The notes under the pieces are model-generated. The model worked only from the letters and a program-made list of their open reading frames with translations. It was not told the origin of the DNA and searched no databases. Shown piece after piece: positions 1-9,794 of a DNA stretch of 64,000 nt; the stretch's first letter is position 1, and each line of letters begins with the position of its first letter. The stretch comes from Sterolibacterium sp964521075. Its GTDB lineage: Bacteria; Pseudomonadota; Gammaproteobacteria; Burkholderiales; Rhodocyclaceae. The position numbers were made by a program, and so were the translations under genes. The DNA lies in contig CAZFPI010000002.1 in NCBI GenBank assembly GCA_964521075.1, positions 5,622 to 69,621 on the forward strand. The letters are read 5' to 3'.

Positions 1-726
1 AAAACGCCCCTTGCACAAGGTCGGATAACCGGCGCGTTCGCCGTCGGCATAACGGTCGATGAGAATTCCGTTCAGCCGCGTCTCCATCCCGGCATCGGTC
101 TGCTCCCAGCGCACACTTTTGGCGGGCGAACAGGCCCCGTTACAGTTGGGCGAAGTCCCTGTGGTGTAAGCCGACAATGAGCAACGCCCCTCGACCATCA
201 CACACAAGCCGCCAAAACCGAAGACTTCGATCTCGACATCGGTATTGGCCACCACCTGAGCCACCTGCGCCATGGACAGCACACGCGGCAACACGGCACG
301 CTGAACGCCGAATCGCTCACGATAAAAATTGATGGCCTCATAGCTCGTCGCCGAACCCTGCACCGACAGATGCAGGCGCAACTCCGGCCAGGTGCGCCGC
401 GCGTAGGCCATCAAACCGGGGTCTGCCAGGATGATGGCGTCGATCCCTGCCTGTGCAGCGCGATCCACGGCTCCCGTCCAGCGCGTCCAGTTATCGGCCT
501 GCGGGTAGGTATTCAAGGCCAGCAGCACCTTGCGGCGACGGTCATGCGCGTAACGCAAGCCTTCGGCCAGTGCCTTGTCGTCGAAATTGAGGCCATTGAA
601 ATTCCGCGCATTGGTGTCATCACGGAAACCGAGATAAACGCAATCGGCCCCATGATCAATGGCGGCCTTCAGCGCCGGCAGGCTACCGGCGGGACAGACG
701 AGTTCCATGGCGGTCTGGGCAGACAT
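1..726 (-). CDS. ubiU: UbiU, O2-independent ubiquinone hydroxylation protein (U32 peptidase family), 3' end outside window
   Basis: Partial gene reading off the left edge. The protein begins with the U32/UbiU signature MELVCPAGSLPALKAA (after a possible six-residue extension) and ends in the window at GYPTLCKGRF. Four cysteines match the spacing of the UbiU 4Fe-4S ligands: GLC, GRC, GAC before SPA, and TLC before KGR. With UbiV and UbiT, the E. coli protein hydroxylates the ubiquinone ring without oxygen, which fits an organism that respires anaerobically; ubiV is not seen here and could lie beyond the edge. The start at 726 is chosen because GGGAG lies 11 bases upstream; the start at 708 gives the E. 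coli-like N-terminus but has no visible ribosome site. Family assignment is secure; UbiU over UbiV rests on the start sequence and cysteine pattern. Confidence 0.88.
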   Translation of the reverse strand, partial: MSAQTAMELVCPAGSLPALKAAIDHGADCVYLGFRDDTNARNFNGLNFDDKALAEGLRYAHDRRRKVLLALNTYPQADNWTRWTGAVDRAAQAGIDAIILADPGLMAYARRTWPELRLHLSVQGSATSYEAINFYRERFGVQRAVLPRVLSMAQVAQVVANTDVEIEVFGFGGLCVMVEGRCSLSAYTTGTSPNCNGACSPAKSVRWEQTDAGMETRLNGILIDRYADGERAGYPTLCKGRF

Positions 727-865
727 ATCGAGACAGGCTCCCAAAAAAGAGCCGCAAGTATACGCGCATCCGTTCAAACCTGCGATTGATCCGGCTCAAG
801 CCGACCGCAGCAAGCACAGTAAAATGCCCCTTTTTAGATACCCTTTTGTTCCCGGAAAATACCCC

Positions 866-1216
866 ATGAGCTCCCTACCCGCCTGCCCGAAATGCCAGTC
901 TGCCTACACTTACGAAGATAACGGCCTCGTGATCTGCCCGGAATGCGCGCATGAATGGTCAGCCCTTGCCGACGTTGCCACCGATGCCGCACAGGAAACC
1001 CGCATCATCAAGGATGCCGTCGGCAACGCCCTGCAGGACGGCGACAGCGTGACTGTCATCAAGGATCTCAAGGTCAAAGGTTCCTCGCTGGTCGTCAAGG
1101 TCGGCACCAAGGTCAGGAACATCCGTCTCGTCGAAGGCGATCACGACATCGAGTGCAAAATCGACGGTATCGGTGCGATGAGCCTCAAGTCGGAATTCGT
1201 GAAGAAGGTTCAGTAA
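866..1216 (+). CDS. phnA: PhnA/YjdM-family zinc-ribbon protein
   Basis: A 116-residue protein of the length usual for PhnA/YjdM. It has an N-terminal zinc ribbon (C7-x2-C10 and C24-x2-C27, CPKC...CPEC) followed by the conserved small beta domain with KDAVGNALQDGDSVTVIKDLKVKG and a terminal FVKKV. Despite the old name alkylphosphonate utilisation protein, E. coli YjdM is not in the phn operon and its role is not firmly known. The open frame extends upstream to 659, but the family starts at MSSLPACPKC, so the ATG at 866 is used. The gene diverges from ubiU and converges on chpA, with a hairpin-rich repeat between. Confidence 0.9.
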   Translation: MSSLPACPKCQSAYTYEDNGLVICPECAHEWSALADVATDAAQETRIIKDAVGNALQDGDSVTVIKDLKVKGSSLVVKVGTKVRNIRLVEGDHDIECKIDGIGAMSLKSEFVKKVQ

Positions 1217-1262
1217 CCCCTCACCCTGGCGAAGGTGCCCGCAGGTGCCCACGGGGAAACAC

Positions 1263-1354
1263 TGATTGATCCGTCACCCCGGCGAAAGCCGGGGCCCAGT
1301 GCCTTGATTTTCCGTATTCCAGCCTTCGCCGGAACGACGGTTTCGAATCAATCA
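1263..1354. repeat. Dispersed palindromic repeat between convergent genes (copy 1)
   Basis: The 153 bases between phnA and chpA hold a perfect hairpin at 1277-1294 (CCCCGGCGAAAGCCGGGG), then a related arm near 1321-1334 (AGCCTTCGCCGGAA), all flanked by TGATTGAT at 1263-1270 and its complement ATCAATCA at 1347-1354. A close relative is at 47654-47730. Its position between the 3' ends of two convergent genes would let it act as a two-way terminator or mRNA stabiliser; that is inference. Confidence 0.65.
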
Positions 1355-1369
1355 GCACGCACCCAGTCT

Positions 1370-4300
1370 TCAGTGCATCCCGGACTTCTGCGCGTACCCC
1401 CGCAGCAAGCCCAGCAAAACCTCTTCGTCGTAGGGCTTGCCCAGGTATTCGCTGACACCCATTTCCTGCGCGTAATTACGGTGTTTATCCGCGATACGTG
1501 AGGTAATCATGACGATGGGCACATTCTTCAGACGCGGGTCACTGCGGACATTGCGGGTCAGCTCGAAACCATCCATGCGCGGCATTTCGATGTCGACCAG
1601 CATGGCCGTCGGGACGAATTCGAGCAGCTGTTCGAGGGCATCGACCCCGTCCTTGGCTGTGACGACCTGATAACCTTCGCGCGCCAGCAGGCGGCCCGTG
1701 ATCTTGCGGACAGTCAGGGAATCGTCGACGACCATGATAGTAGGCGTGACCGAAGAAACCGGCGATGCGGCCGGCCGGGCAGACGACGACGCGGCAGCCT
1801 CGGCGACTGCAGCCGCCCGGGCGGCATGGCTAGCCAGCACCAGCGGGCTGAGAATCAGGGCAATTTCGCCATCATTGAGCACCGTCGCCCCGGCAATCCC
1901 GGACACACGGGCAAGCTGCGGGCCAATGTTCTTGACGACGACTTCCTGATTACCGACCAGCCCGTCGACTTCAAGTGCGATGCGACGATCCGCCCCCTTG
2001 AGGAGCAAAACCCAGTGACGCCGGGCGGGCTGCGGGGGTTCTGTGGTTTCTTCGAGCAGATGGGCCAGATAAAACCAGGGGTAATGCACATCCAGCCAGT
2101 CGGTTCCACCCGCCGCGCGGATTTTTTCCACGGCTTCGGGGCGAAGCTCCATGACCTGCTCAACCATGGTGGAAGGCAGGGCGAAGGTATGGTTACCCGA
2201 GCGCACCAGTACGGCCTGGGTGACGGCCAGCGTGAGCGGCAAAAAGATGCGGAAACGCGTTCCCTGGCCGGTTTTCGACTGGGCCTCGACGTGCCCGCCC
2301 AGGCTGACAGCCTCGGTCTTGACAACATCCATGCCAACACCACGCCCGGCAATTTCGCTAACCTGTTTGGCAGTACTGAATCCGGGCAGGAAAACAAACT
2401 GCATCAGCCGATGCTCGTCCGCCGGCTCACCGGAATCGAGCAGCCCCTGCTCGATGGCCTTGGCGCGAATGCGATCGTAGTTGAAACCCGCACCGTTGTC
2501 GGCAATCTCGATGAAAATTTCGTTGCCCTGCTGCACCAGCGTTACGGTGATTTCGCCAATTTCCGGCTTGCCTGCCTGCCGGCGGTCATCCCGGCTTTCG
2601 ATGCCATGAGCAACGGAATTACGCAACAGATGCTCGATCGGCCCGATCATTTTTTCCAGCACCGAGCGATCCAGTTCAACCTGGCCGCCGATGATGTCGA
2701 GATTGACGCGCTTGTCGAGCTCCTTGGCCGTCTGGCGCACGACGCGATAAAGCCTGTCGGCCACGGAACTGAACGGCACCATGCGAACCCCCATCAGGGC
2801 TTGCGACAAATCGCGGTTCAGACGCGACTGGGCCGTCAGGGCCGCGCTGGCGTTATCGACGCTACGCAGCAGGTTATGTTGCAGGGTCGTCACGTCATTG
2901 ACGCTCTCTGCCATCATCCGCGTGAGTTCCTGGAAGCGCGTGAAACGGTCCATTTCCAGCGGATCGAAATCCTGATGAACCTCCTGGAGCTGGCTCATCT
3001 GCGACTGCATCTGGGTTTCGGCCTGGATTTCGATTTCGCGCAGTTGCTGGCGCAGACGAATGACGTTTTCAGTCAGGTCGAGCAACGAGCCCTTGAAGGA
3101 ACGCATTTCGGCTTCGACACGGCCCCGTGCGATGGCCATTTCGCCCGCTTCGTTGATGAGATCGTCGATCAGCTCGGCGCGAACGCGCAACTGGGCGCGG
3201 CTGCTGGAGGCTTCGTGGGCCTCGGCAGGCTCTGCCGCCTTCGGTACAACAGGAGCGGCTGCCATGGCAGCATCTCCCGCCGTAGCCGGAGCTGATTCTG
3301 CTTCCGGCATCGCTTCAGCGGCATCCCCTGCCAAAACAGGCTGATCGGCAGGATGAGCTTCTTCCACGACAGTTTCGCCGCGATCAATACGCACCAGATC
3401 ATCCAGCATGGACAAGGCACGATCGAAGAAACTATCGAGGTCGTCAAGGAAAGCCGGCACGGGTGCCGCGCCATGCCGTGTCGCCTGAACGATTCGTGTC
3501 TCGATACCATGGACTAGCTCGCCCATACGCATGGCCCCCGCCATACGCGCACTCCCTTTGAGCGTATGAAGCAGGCGTTGCAGATGTTGCCCGATGGCAA
3601 CATCTTCGGGTGTGCTGCGCCACAAGCGAAGCTCTGCACCGATTTCACGCAGCAGGTCACCCCCTTCTTCAAGGAAGATGGGTAAAAGCTGGCGATCGAC
3701 GTCGTCATGAATCCGCAACTTGCGACGCTGGTCGACAAAGGGCGCATCCCCATCCCCTGCCAGGGCGGGGACGGGCATTTCTGCCTGCGGCAGCGGCTCT
3801 GCGGCGACCCCGGATGCTGCAGCAGGCTCAGGCATGGCGGCCGCGGCTTGTTCGGCCAGCCCGGGCGTCAGGCTTTCCAGGCTGGCGAACAGTGCCTCGT
3901 CCATCTCCGGCATACGCCGCCCGGTCACATCATCAACCATCTCACGGAGGGCGGAGAGTGTTTTTGCGACCAAAGCCTGCTGCGCGGCATCGAGCAGGGA
4001 GCTATCCTGGGTGAAGCGTTCCAGCGCATGTTCCAGTGCCTTGCCCAGACGATTGACGCTTTTCACGCCAACCGTGCCGGAAACCCCCGCCAGGGTATGA
4101 ATCGCCCGCAAAATTTCCCGGCTGGGAGTCGCCTCCTTCAACAAGGGCAGCTGTGCATCGAGCACGGCCATGTGATCGCGCGACTCGGCCAGGTAGATGT
4201 CATACACCAGCGGCGACAAAGCCAGATCACCGATGATGATGTCGTCCGTTGTTGCCGGAGCAAGCACCGGAGCGTCTGCCGGAGCTTCCACAGAAGGCGG

Positions 4301-6865
4301 TGCAAGCTCCGCAGCCTCTTCAACCTCCGGCGCAATATCATCCGCAGGTGGCACGTCCGCTGTGATTTCCGCTGCGAGTGCTCCAGCTCCAGCTCCAGCT
4401 CCAGCCAACGGCTCAACGATGTCGGCAGATTCTGCCACCGGAAGCGATGCTGGCTCGGGCGAAGACACGGAGGAAGGGGCTTCCGGCAGAGCCAGCGGCG
4501 ATTCTGCGGCGGGTGGCTGCAAAGCTTCACCGCGCATGAGCTGCTCGCAGGCAGTGTGCAAGGCCTGCACTTCGGGAGACTGGGGAACAGGCGGCGGCTC
4601 GTGCGATTCCAGCCGCCCCACCCAGTCTGAAAACAGGCGGCGGGCCATCTGCAACACCGTTTGCAGATCGTCCGTCACGGACTGGTTCAGTTTGAGCCAC
4701 TGGTTCATGAGCTGCTCGACCGACCAGGCCGCTTCACCCAGGTCAGTCAGATTGACCATGCGTCCACTGCCCTTGAGGGTATGGAAAGCACGACGGACGA
4801 CGGTCTGTAATTCGTGGTCATTCGGCTGCTGGGCAAGCAGCGGCAAATGTTCGGTGATGGTTGCCAGAACCTCATGTGCTTCTTCGAGGAAAATTTCCAG
4901 CAATTCCGCATCGACGGCATCACTGCTGGCTTCAGCCAGCCGGGCGGCTTCGGGCGAAGGGGGTTGCACGGGCGGCGGCACGACAGGCTGGCTACCGGGG
5001 GCGTCATGCAATTCATGACCGGCTGGTGTCAGATCGGCAATATGGGCGGCAACATGCTCGGCGACGAGGGCATCCGCACCCTCGCTCTCGCTGGCCGGGG
5101 AGGGTTCCGGCGCGGACACCACGGCAGGCACGGAAATCTGCGGAGCGGGCGATGCGGGGGGAAGATCGACGACAGCAGCAGTGTCTGGCGCATCGGGTAT
5201 CGGCTGGCGCGGCTGAAGAATGCTGTCGATGTCTGCCGGGCCATGGCGCAACTGTTCGACGAAAAAGCCCAGGGCAGAAAGTTTGTTGGCGACATCTTCG
5301 AAAGCCGCTTTGTCGGAATCCGCCCCCGAGGCGGTAAACCCGGCAATCTGCCGTTCACATTCACGCAGGATTTCCACCGCGCGAGGCTCGCCCAGGATGG
5401 TCAGCGCACCCGCCGTCTGGTTGAGCGGCCCCTTGAGCGTCGCCAGCGCATCGGCATGCGCGGCCGGATCACGGAAGAAGTTGTCCAGTTTTTGCTCGAC
5501 ATTGGACAGATTGCCCAGAATCTCGCGCACCACCTGGTTCATCAGCAGACGTTCCTGCGCCTTGCGGGAAATTTCGTCGAGCTGGGGCAATTCCATCGCA
5601 GCCAGCGGCTCGCCCTTGAGCAGCAGATTCAGCCGTCCGGTCATGAGATCGACCTGGTGGGCGAAATCCACACCCAGCTGAGCGAAACGATCCAGCGCAT
5701 TTTCCACGAGCAGCAAGGAAGTCGCGACTTCCAGTGCCAGAGAATCGCTGGCCTCGGTTTGTGACTGATTGACCAGCATGTTGGCGACGGCCTGGATGCT
5801 GCCGGTCAGGCGGGCGAGATCCATCTGGCCGACGGCCTGCCCCTGTTCAGCCAGTTGCCGGGCCTGAGTCTGGAATTGCGCCAGCGCGGAAGGAATCCGG
5901 CCGGTATAACGATTCCAGTCTTCCTTGGCAGCTTCGAGCGTTTCCCGCAGTGCACGTAACTGCGTCACCTGCGGTGTCGCGATGACCACGACGGCATGGG
6001 CGGGATCGGGAATGAGGTCTTCCAGACGGTACGCCGCCCGGACACAGGCCAGGTGATCGGTGCGCGTCGTCGAAATGGCAACGTAGTACAGCACATCGCG
6101 TTGCAGTCTTTCCGCAACCTGAGTGGAGCCTTCCAGCAAGCGGGCAATCTGTGCGTCGATTCGCCCGCAGAGTTTCTTGACACCCGGATCGACCGGCACA
6201 CCCCCACCGATCAGGGCATCCAGAAAGGCCAGCGCGCTCCACCAGAAAGCGCGTTCTGCGGGCTGTTGCTGGGTGAACTCGATGACAGCCATCGAGTTAC
6301 GCATTTCCGTCAGCCCCTTGGCATCCCCCTTGAGCCACTTCAGCAGGCCACGCTGAAAACCCAGGCGAGCGGCCTTCAGACGCGCTGCCAGAGCAGCGGG
6401 GGCGAGCGGTGTCGCCTCTTTTTCACGTCGCGGCGGGCGTAAGGCGGGGTCGGGAAAGAAAAGATCGGCAGGCAGCACCGTCGTCCCCATCCATTCTCCC
6501 AGCTCGCGATAAACCGGCCACAGACGCAGGGATTGATCCGGCACACCACCAAGCAGCTCGTCGAGATAAGCACTGATCGTCGCCAGTGCGCGGTGGCAGC
6601 CGGATTCGATTTCGGCTGAAAACGCCAGTTTGCCTTCTGTCAGCTGGGTCAAAAGCTGTTCGAGCGATTCGGCCAGGCGCGTCACGCCGCCTAGTCCGAC
6701 GATGGTGAGCGCGCCACGCGCCTGATGCAGATGATTCAGTGCTGCCTTGAGCTGGGCAGGATCCGCCGCCTGTTTCAGGGCCTCGCCGGCACGATGAAGT
6801 GCCTGGTCAATTTCGCCCTTGACCCAGGTCAGGGGGCCGATATCGAATTCGACGGGATTATTCAT
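1370..6865 (-). CDS. chpA: ChpA/PilL-type hybrid chemotaxis histidine kinase of the type IV pilus system
   Basis: A CheA-like kinase of 1831 residues for pilus-based motility. Order visible: degenerate Hpt-like helical repeats (about 1-560), a Pro/Ala-rich spacer, canonical Hpt histidines in HTLKGSGRM (about 695), HTLAGVSGT (about 920) and HTLKGSARM (about 1097), dimerisation helices, an HATPase domain with the N-box HLLRNSVAHGIES (about 1415), a CheW-like domain from about 1565, and a C-terminal receiver starting MVVDDSLTVRKI (about 1707) with phospho-Asp in LVDIEMPRMDG. P. aeruginosa ChpA has the same plan with multiple Hpt units. It is the last gene of pilG-pilH-pilI-pilJ-chpA, 33 bases after pilJ. 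No CheR/CheB-type adaptation enzyme follows. Spacers contain a hexanucleotide tandem repeat at 4381-4404. Confidence 0.95.
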   Translation of the reverse strand: MNNPVEFDIGPLTWVKGEIDQALHRAGEALKQAADPAQLKAALNHLHQARGALTIVGLGGVTRLAESLEQLLTQLTEGKLAFSAEIESGCHRALATISAYLDELLGGVPDQSLRLWPVYRELGEWMGTTVLPADLFFPDPALRPPRREKEATPLAPAALAARLKAARLGFQRGLLKWLKGDAKGLTEMRNSMAVIEFTQQQPAERAFWWSALAFLDALIGGGVPVDPGVKKLCGRIDAQIARLLEGSTQVAERLQRDVLYYVAISTTRTDHLACVRAAYRLEDLIPDPAHAVVVIATPQVTQLRALRETLEAAKEDWNRYTGRIPSALAQFQTQARQLAEQGQAVGQMDLARLTGSIQAVANMLVNQSQTEASDSLALEVATSLLLVENALDRFAQLGVDFAHQVDLMTGRLNLLLKGEPLAAMELPQLDEISRKAQERLLMNQVVREILGNLSNVEQKLDNFFRDPAAHADALATLKGPLNQTAGALTILGEPRAVEILRECERQIAGFTASGADSDKAAFEDVANKLSALGFFVEQLRHGPADIDSILQPRQPIPDAPDTAAVVDLPPASPAPQISVPAVVSAPEPSPASESEGADALVAEHVAAHIADLTPAGHELHDAPGSQPVVPPPVQPPSPEAARLAEASSDAVDAELLEIFLEEAHEVLATITEHLPLLAQQPNDHELQTVVRRAFHTLKGSGRMVNLTDLGEAAWSVEQLMNQWLKLNQSVTDDLQTVLQMARRLFSDWVGRLESHEPPPVPQSPEVQALHTACEQLMRGEALQPPAAESPLALPEAPSSVSSPEPASLPVAESADIVEPLAGAGAGAGALAAEITADVPPADDIAPEVEEAAELAPPSVEAPADAPVLAPATTDDIIIGDLALSPLVYDIYLAESRDHMAVLDAQLPLLKEATPSREILRAIHTLAGVSGTVGVKSVNRLGKALEHALERFTQDSSLLDAAQQALVAKTLSALREMVDDVTGRRMPEMDEALFASLESLTPGLAEQAAAAMPEPAAASGVAAEPLPQAEMPVPALAGDGDAPFVDQRRKLRIHDDVDRQLLPIFLEEGGDLLREIGAELRLWRSTPEDVAIGQHLQRLLHTLKGSARMAGAMRMGELVHGIETRIVQATRHGAAPVPAFLDDLDSFFDRALSMLDDLVRIDRGETVVEEAHPADQPVLAGDAAEAMPEAESAPATAGDAAMAAAPVVPKAAEPAEAHEASSSRAQLRVRAELIDDLINEAGEMAIARGRVEAEMRSFKGSLLDLTENVIRLRQQLREIEIQAETQMQSQMSQLQEVHQDFDPLEMDRFTRFQELTRMMAESVNDVTTLQHNLLRSVDNASAALTAQSRLNRDLSQALMGVRMVPFSSVADRLYRVVRQTAKELDKRVNLDIIGGQVELDRSVLEKMIGPIEHLLRNSVAHGIESRDDRRQAGKPEIGEITVTLVQQGNEIFIEIADNGAGFNYDRIRAKAIEQGLLDSGEPADEHRLMQFVFLPGFSTAKQVSEIAGRGVGMDVVKTEAVSLGGHVEAQSKTGQGTRFRIFLPLTLAVTQAVLVRSGNHTFALPSTMVEQVMELRPEAVEKIRAAGGTDWLDVHYPWFYLAHLLEETTEPPQPARRHWVLLLKGADRRIALEVDGLVGNQEVVVKNIGPQLARVSGIAGATVLNDGEIALILSPLVLASHAARAAAVAEAAASSSARPAASPVSSVTPTIMVVDDSLTVRKITGRLLAREGYQVVTAKDGVDALEQLLEFVPTAMLVDIEMPRMDGFELTRNVRSDPRLKNVPIVMITSRIADKHRNYAQEMGVSEYLGKPYDEEVLLGLLRGYAQKSGMH
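4381..4404. repeat. (CTCCAG)4 in-frame hexanucleotide repeat inside chpA
   Basis: Four perfect tandem copies of CTCCAG on the plus strand, read on the minus strand as an Ala-Gly run (AGAGAGA) in the linker between two Hpt domains. Unit gain or loss would keep the frame, so it would alter linker length and not switch the gene off. Confidence 0.8.
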
Positions 6866-6898
6866 GCGGAACCGTGCGCGAAAAATTCAAAGAAGAGA

Positions 6899-9124
6899 TC
6901 AAACCTTGAAGCCGGCTACCGAAGCCTTCAGCTCACCCGCCAGCGTCGAGAGTTCGCTAATGGAGGTGGCGGTCTGCTTCGTGCCGTCCGTGGTCTGTTC
7001 CGTGATATGCAGAATCGTTTGCATGCTTTCAGCCACCTGGCGGGCGGAATCGGCCTGATGCTGTGTGTCGCTCGAAATGTTTTCGATGAGCTGGGCCAGA
7101 TTGCTCGACACCGAGGAAATTTCCTGCAAGGCCTGGCCCGCCGCATCGGAGAGGCGCGCGCCATCGACCACGTTGCGCGTCGAATACTCCATGGCCAGCA
7201 CGGCGTCATGCGTGTCGGTCTGAATGGTTTTCACGATCGCGGCAATCTGCTTGGTCGCCTCGCCGGATCGCTCGGCCAGTCGCTGCACTTCTTCTGCCAC
7301 CACCGAGAAGCCCCGGCCGGCTTCACCGGCGGAGGCAGCCTGAATGGCGGCATTCAAAGCCAGCACGTTGGTCTGTTCGGTAATGTCCGAAATCAGTTCG
7401 ACGATTTCGCCGATCTCCTGGGAAGACTCACCCAGCCGCTTGATACGTTTGGAGGTTTCCTGAATCTGCTCGCGGATTTCGTTCATGCCCTTGATCGAGT
7501 TGGTCACCGCCTCCGAGCCCTTTTGCGCGGCATCCAGCGAGTGGCGGGCCACGCGGGCGGATTCCAGCGCGTGCGCGGAAACATCCCCCATGGACTGCGC
7601 CATGCCCAGGACGGAATCACCCGCCTCGGTAATCTGGTGCGACTGGGTTTCTGTCGCCTCCAGCAGACGCACCGATGTGTTCTGCGCGTTTTCCGAAGCC
7701 GTGGCAACGCGGCTGGCGGTTTCATTGATGCGTTTGACCAGCACGGACAATTCTTCAATGGTGTAATTGACCGAATCGGCAATGGCCCCGGTGATGTTTT
7801 CCGTCACCGTTGCCCGCACGGTCAAGTCACCATCGGCCAGATCGCCCATCTCGTTCATCAGGCGCAAAATGGCCTCCTGCGTCGCATCCTTGGAAGCCTC
7901 TGCCTCGCGCCGCTGGCGATCAGCCTCGATACGCTGACGTTCGGATTCCTCGTTTCGCGTGGCGGATTCGTCATTGAAGACCTTGGCCATCAGCAACAGC
8001 ACGACTACTGCGAGCAGGGTGGTCACGATGACGGGGGTAACCGCACGATTGAGCGAAAGTTCGGCAGCCTCCTTGGCATAGGCTTCGAACAGTTTGTCGG
8101 AATCCATCTGCAGCATCGGGCTGTCCTTGAGCAGGCTCACCCCGGCCTGCCGGGCAAGCGACATTTTCTTCTGGTTGGCCAGCACCGCCGTCAGTGCCGT
8201 GTGCTGAGGCATGAACAGGGTTTCGATGCCAGTCAATTTTTCGCGCGCGGCAGGTTCATGCACCGCCACGATACGCAAGGCGTCATTTCCGTGCGTCAAT
8301 GCGGCCAGCAAGTCGCGGAAGACGTCGATATCCTTGCGGAGCTGCTCGACTTCCTCGGCCCCCGGGGCTTCGGCGGCCGTCAGGATGCCTGCTGTCCGGA
8401 CAATGCGCTGCCCGAGCAAGGCCAGCTGGTTGGCTGCCGCCGCATCCGCCCCCCCCGCCGCCACGCGCGATGCGGCCAGCTCGTCCAGAAGGGCAAACAG
8501 GGATGAACTTTTCTGGTTAACCAGGCTGACCGCCTGCCCCATGGCAAGCAGCCCCTTTTCCTGGGCCTGAAGCTGCTCGAGGTTCTTGTTGTCGATCGCC
8601 CAGCGCGCTGTGACTTCCTGAAGTGCCGGACGAGTCTGCTCGGAGGTGGCAGAAACAGAAACCGAGCCAACTTCGCCGCCATTGGTCAGGGTATCCAGGA
8701 GTTGATTGATCCTGTCACGGGAAGCGTTGATATCCTTGAAGGCCGCCGCATTTCCCTGCAGGGCCGTCGGCGTGGAACGGGCGAGCTGCTGCAGCGAGGT
8801 GCGTAACTGCCCGGCAGCACTGATATAAGCCAGCCCATGGCCTGCGTCGCGCACACTGATCCAGAGGGATGCGCCGCCCAGGCCGAACAGCAGAAACAGC
8901 AAGGTACCGAGAATGGCAAGTTGCCGGGTGGCGGGCAGCTCGCCTATCAGAGGCAGGCGTCTGCGCCCGGCAGACGAGGCGGGCGAGGCCGAAACTGTGG
9001 AAGATGCCGGGGCCGGGGTCGGCCGGGCGGGCGGGGCGATGACGATGGTTTCCTGCATCGGGTCGACTTCCCTGGCCGACACGGATGTTTTTTTGGCAAA
9101 GGGTAGTTTGAAATTCAGTGCCAT
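6899..9124 (-). CDS. pilJ: PilJ methyl-accepting chemotaxis protein
   Basis: The transmembrane receptor of the pilus chemosensory system, 741 residues. A cytoplasmic Pro/Ala-rich leader (1-65) precedes TM1 (about 69-91), a periplasmic helical sensor region, TM2 (about 358-378, VIVTTLLAVVVLLLMA), a HAMP-like segment, and a cytoplasmic signalling helix with the hairpin tip VVAEEVQRLAERSGEAT. In P. aeruginosa PilJ feeds the ChpA kinase through PilI. The ATG at 9124 is preferred to one 12 codons upstream because AGAGG sits six bases before it and the protein then starts MALNFKLPF, a PilJ-like start. Confidence 0.94.
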   Translation of the reverse strand: MALNFKLPFAKKTSVSAREVDPMQETIVIAPPARPTPAPASSTVSASPASSAGRRRLPLIGELPATRQLAILGTLLFLLFGLGGASLWISVRDAGHGLAYISAAGQLRTSLQQLARSTPTALQGNAAAFKDINASRDRINQLLDTLTNGGEVGSVSVSATSEQTRPALQEVTARWAIDNKNLEQLQAQEKGLLAMGQAVSLVNQKSSSLFALLDELAASRVAAGGADAAAANQLALLGQRIVRTAGILTAAEAPGAEEVEQLRKDIDVFRDLLAALTHGNDALRIVAVHEPAAREKLTGIETLFMPQHTALTAVLANQKKMSLARQAGVSLLKDSPMLQMDSDKLFEAYAKEAAELSLNRAVTPVIVTTLLAVVVLLLMAKVFNDESATRNEESERQRIEADRQRREAEASKDATQEAILRLMNEMGDLADGDLTVRATVTENITGAIADSVNYTIEELSVLVKRINETASRVATASENAQNTSVRLLEATETQSHQITEAGDSVLGMAQSMGDVSAHALESARVARHSLDAAQKGSEAVTNSIKGMNEIREQIQETSKRIKRLGESSQEIGEIVELISDITEQTNVLALNAAIQAASAGEAGRGFSVVAEEVQRLAERSGEATKQIAAIVKTIQTDTHDAVLAMEYSTRNVVDGARLSDAAGQALQEISSVSSNLAQLIENISSDTQHQADSARQVAESMQTILHITEQTTDGTKQTATSISELSTLAGELKASVAGFKV

Positions 9125-9205
9125 AAATTCCTCTTGTTCCTCTTGCTGGTTCTGGCGCAAATCTGTTTTGTCAGGGCGGTAAACATGGGCAGAGTGCCTC
9201 CGGAA

Positions 9206-9733
9206 TCAGCGGCTGATATCCAGGAAGGCCGCATGTCCCAGCAGTGGCTTGATCAGCAGCCTGCGCCAGGTCAAGGGGGGGGTTCCCTGTTTGTCACGCA
9301 AAGTCTCGCCCGCCCAGGGAGCCGAAAGATTTTCCACGGGCTCAGGCAGGTCATCGAGGGTTTCCGGGTTTTTCAAGCCCAGCGTCCGGGAAACCAGCAA
9401 GGCGCAATTGAGCCCGTGACGCGCCCCCACCAGCAACAGGCGCGCTTCGTGATTCCGCAGCGTCGCTTCCCCTCCGAGAAAGGCCGAAAAATCCACCACG
9501 CCGTAGAGCACACCCCGGATATTGGCCATCCCCACAAACCAGTGTTTCGTCTTTGGCACGGGGGTCAGCGGAGGCAAGGGCATGATTTCCCCCGCATCGG
9601 AGAGATTCAGCAGCCAATGGTCGCCACCTGTCTGTACACCAAGCAGTGCGGTCGAATTCTCGCCACGCGCCGCCGAAGTCAGACGCTCGACCAGTCCTGC
9701 CTGGAATTCACGCAAACTGATGCGTTTGGCCAT
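9206..9733 (-). CDS. pilI: PilI, CheW-like coupling protein
   Basis: A 175-residue single-domain CheW-like protein: LLNLSDAGEIMPLPPLTPVP, WFVGMANIRGVLYGVVDFS and LLLVGARHG match the two beta-barrel halves of the CheW fold. It would couple PilJ to ChpA at the membrane. It lies between pilH and pilJ, 61 bases after pilH and 81 bases before the pilJ start, in the usual pilG-H-I-J order. PilI is favoured over a generic CheW by context. Confidence 0.92.
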   Translation of the reverse strand: MAKRISLREFQAGLVERLTSAARGENSTALLGVQTGGDHWLLNLSDAGEIMPLPPLTPVPKTKHWFVGMANIRGVLYGVVDFSAFLGGEATLRNHEARLLLVGARHGLNCALLVSRTLGLKNPETLDDLPEPVENLSAPWAGETLRDKQGTPPLTWRRLLIKPLLGHAAFLDISR

Positions 9734-9794
9734 GGAGCACGATCTTCCTGTTCATTCAAATATCAGCATCGGGCCGACGGGAAACACCCCCGGA

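Noticed and set aside
1826..3295. 489-residue open frame on the plus strand
   Set aside because: Antisense to chpA; composition lacks domain logic and reflects GC-rich codon bias on the opposite strand.
6725..8506. 593-residue open frame on the plus strand
   Set aside because: Antisense shadow of pilJ; His/Gly/Arg-rich with no family motif.
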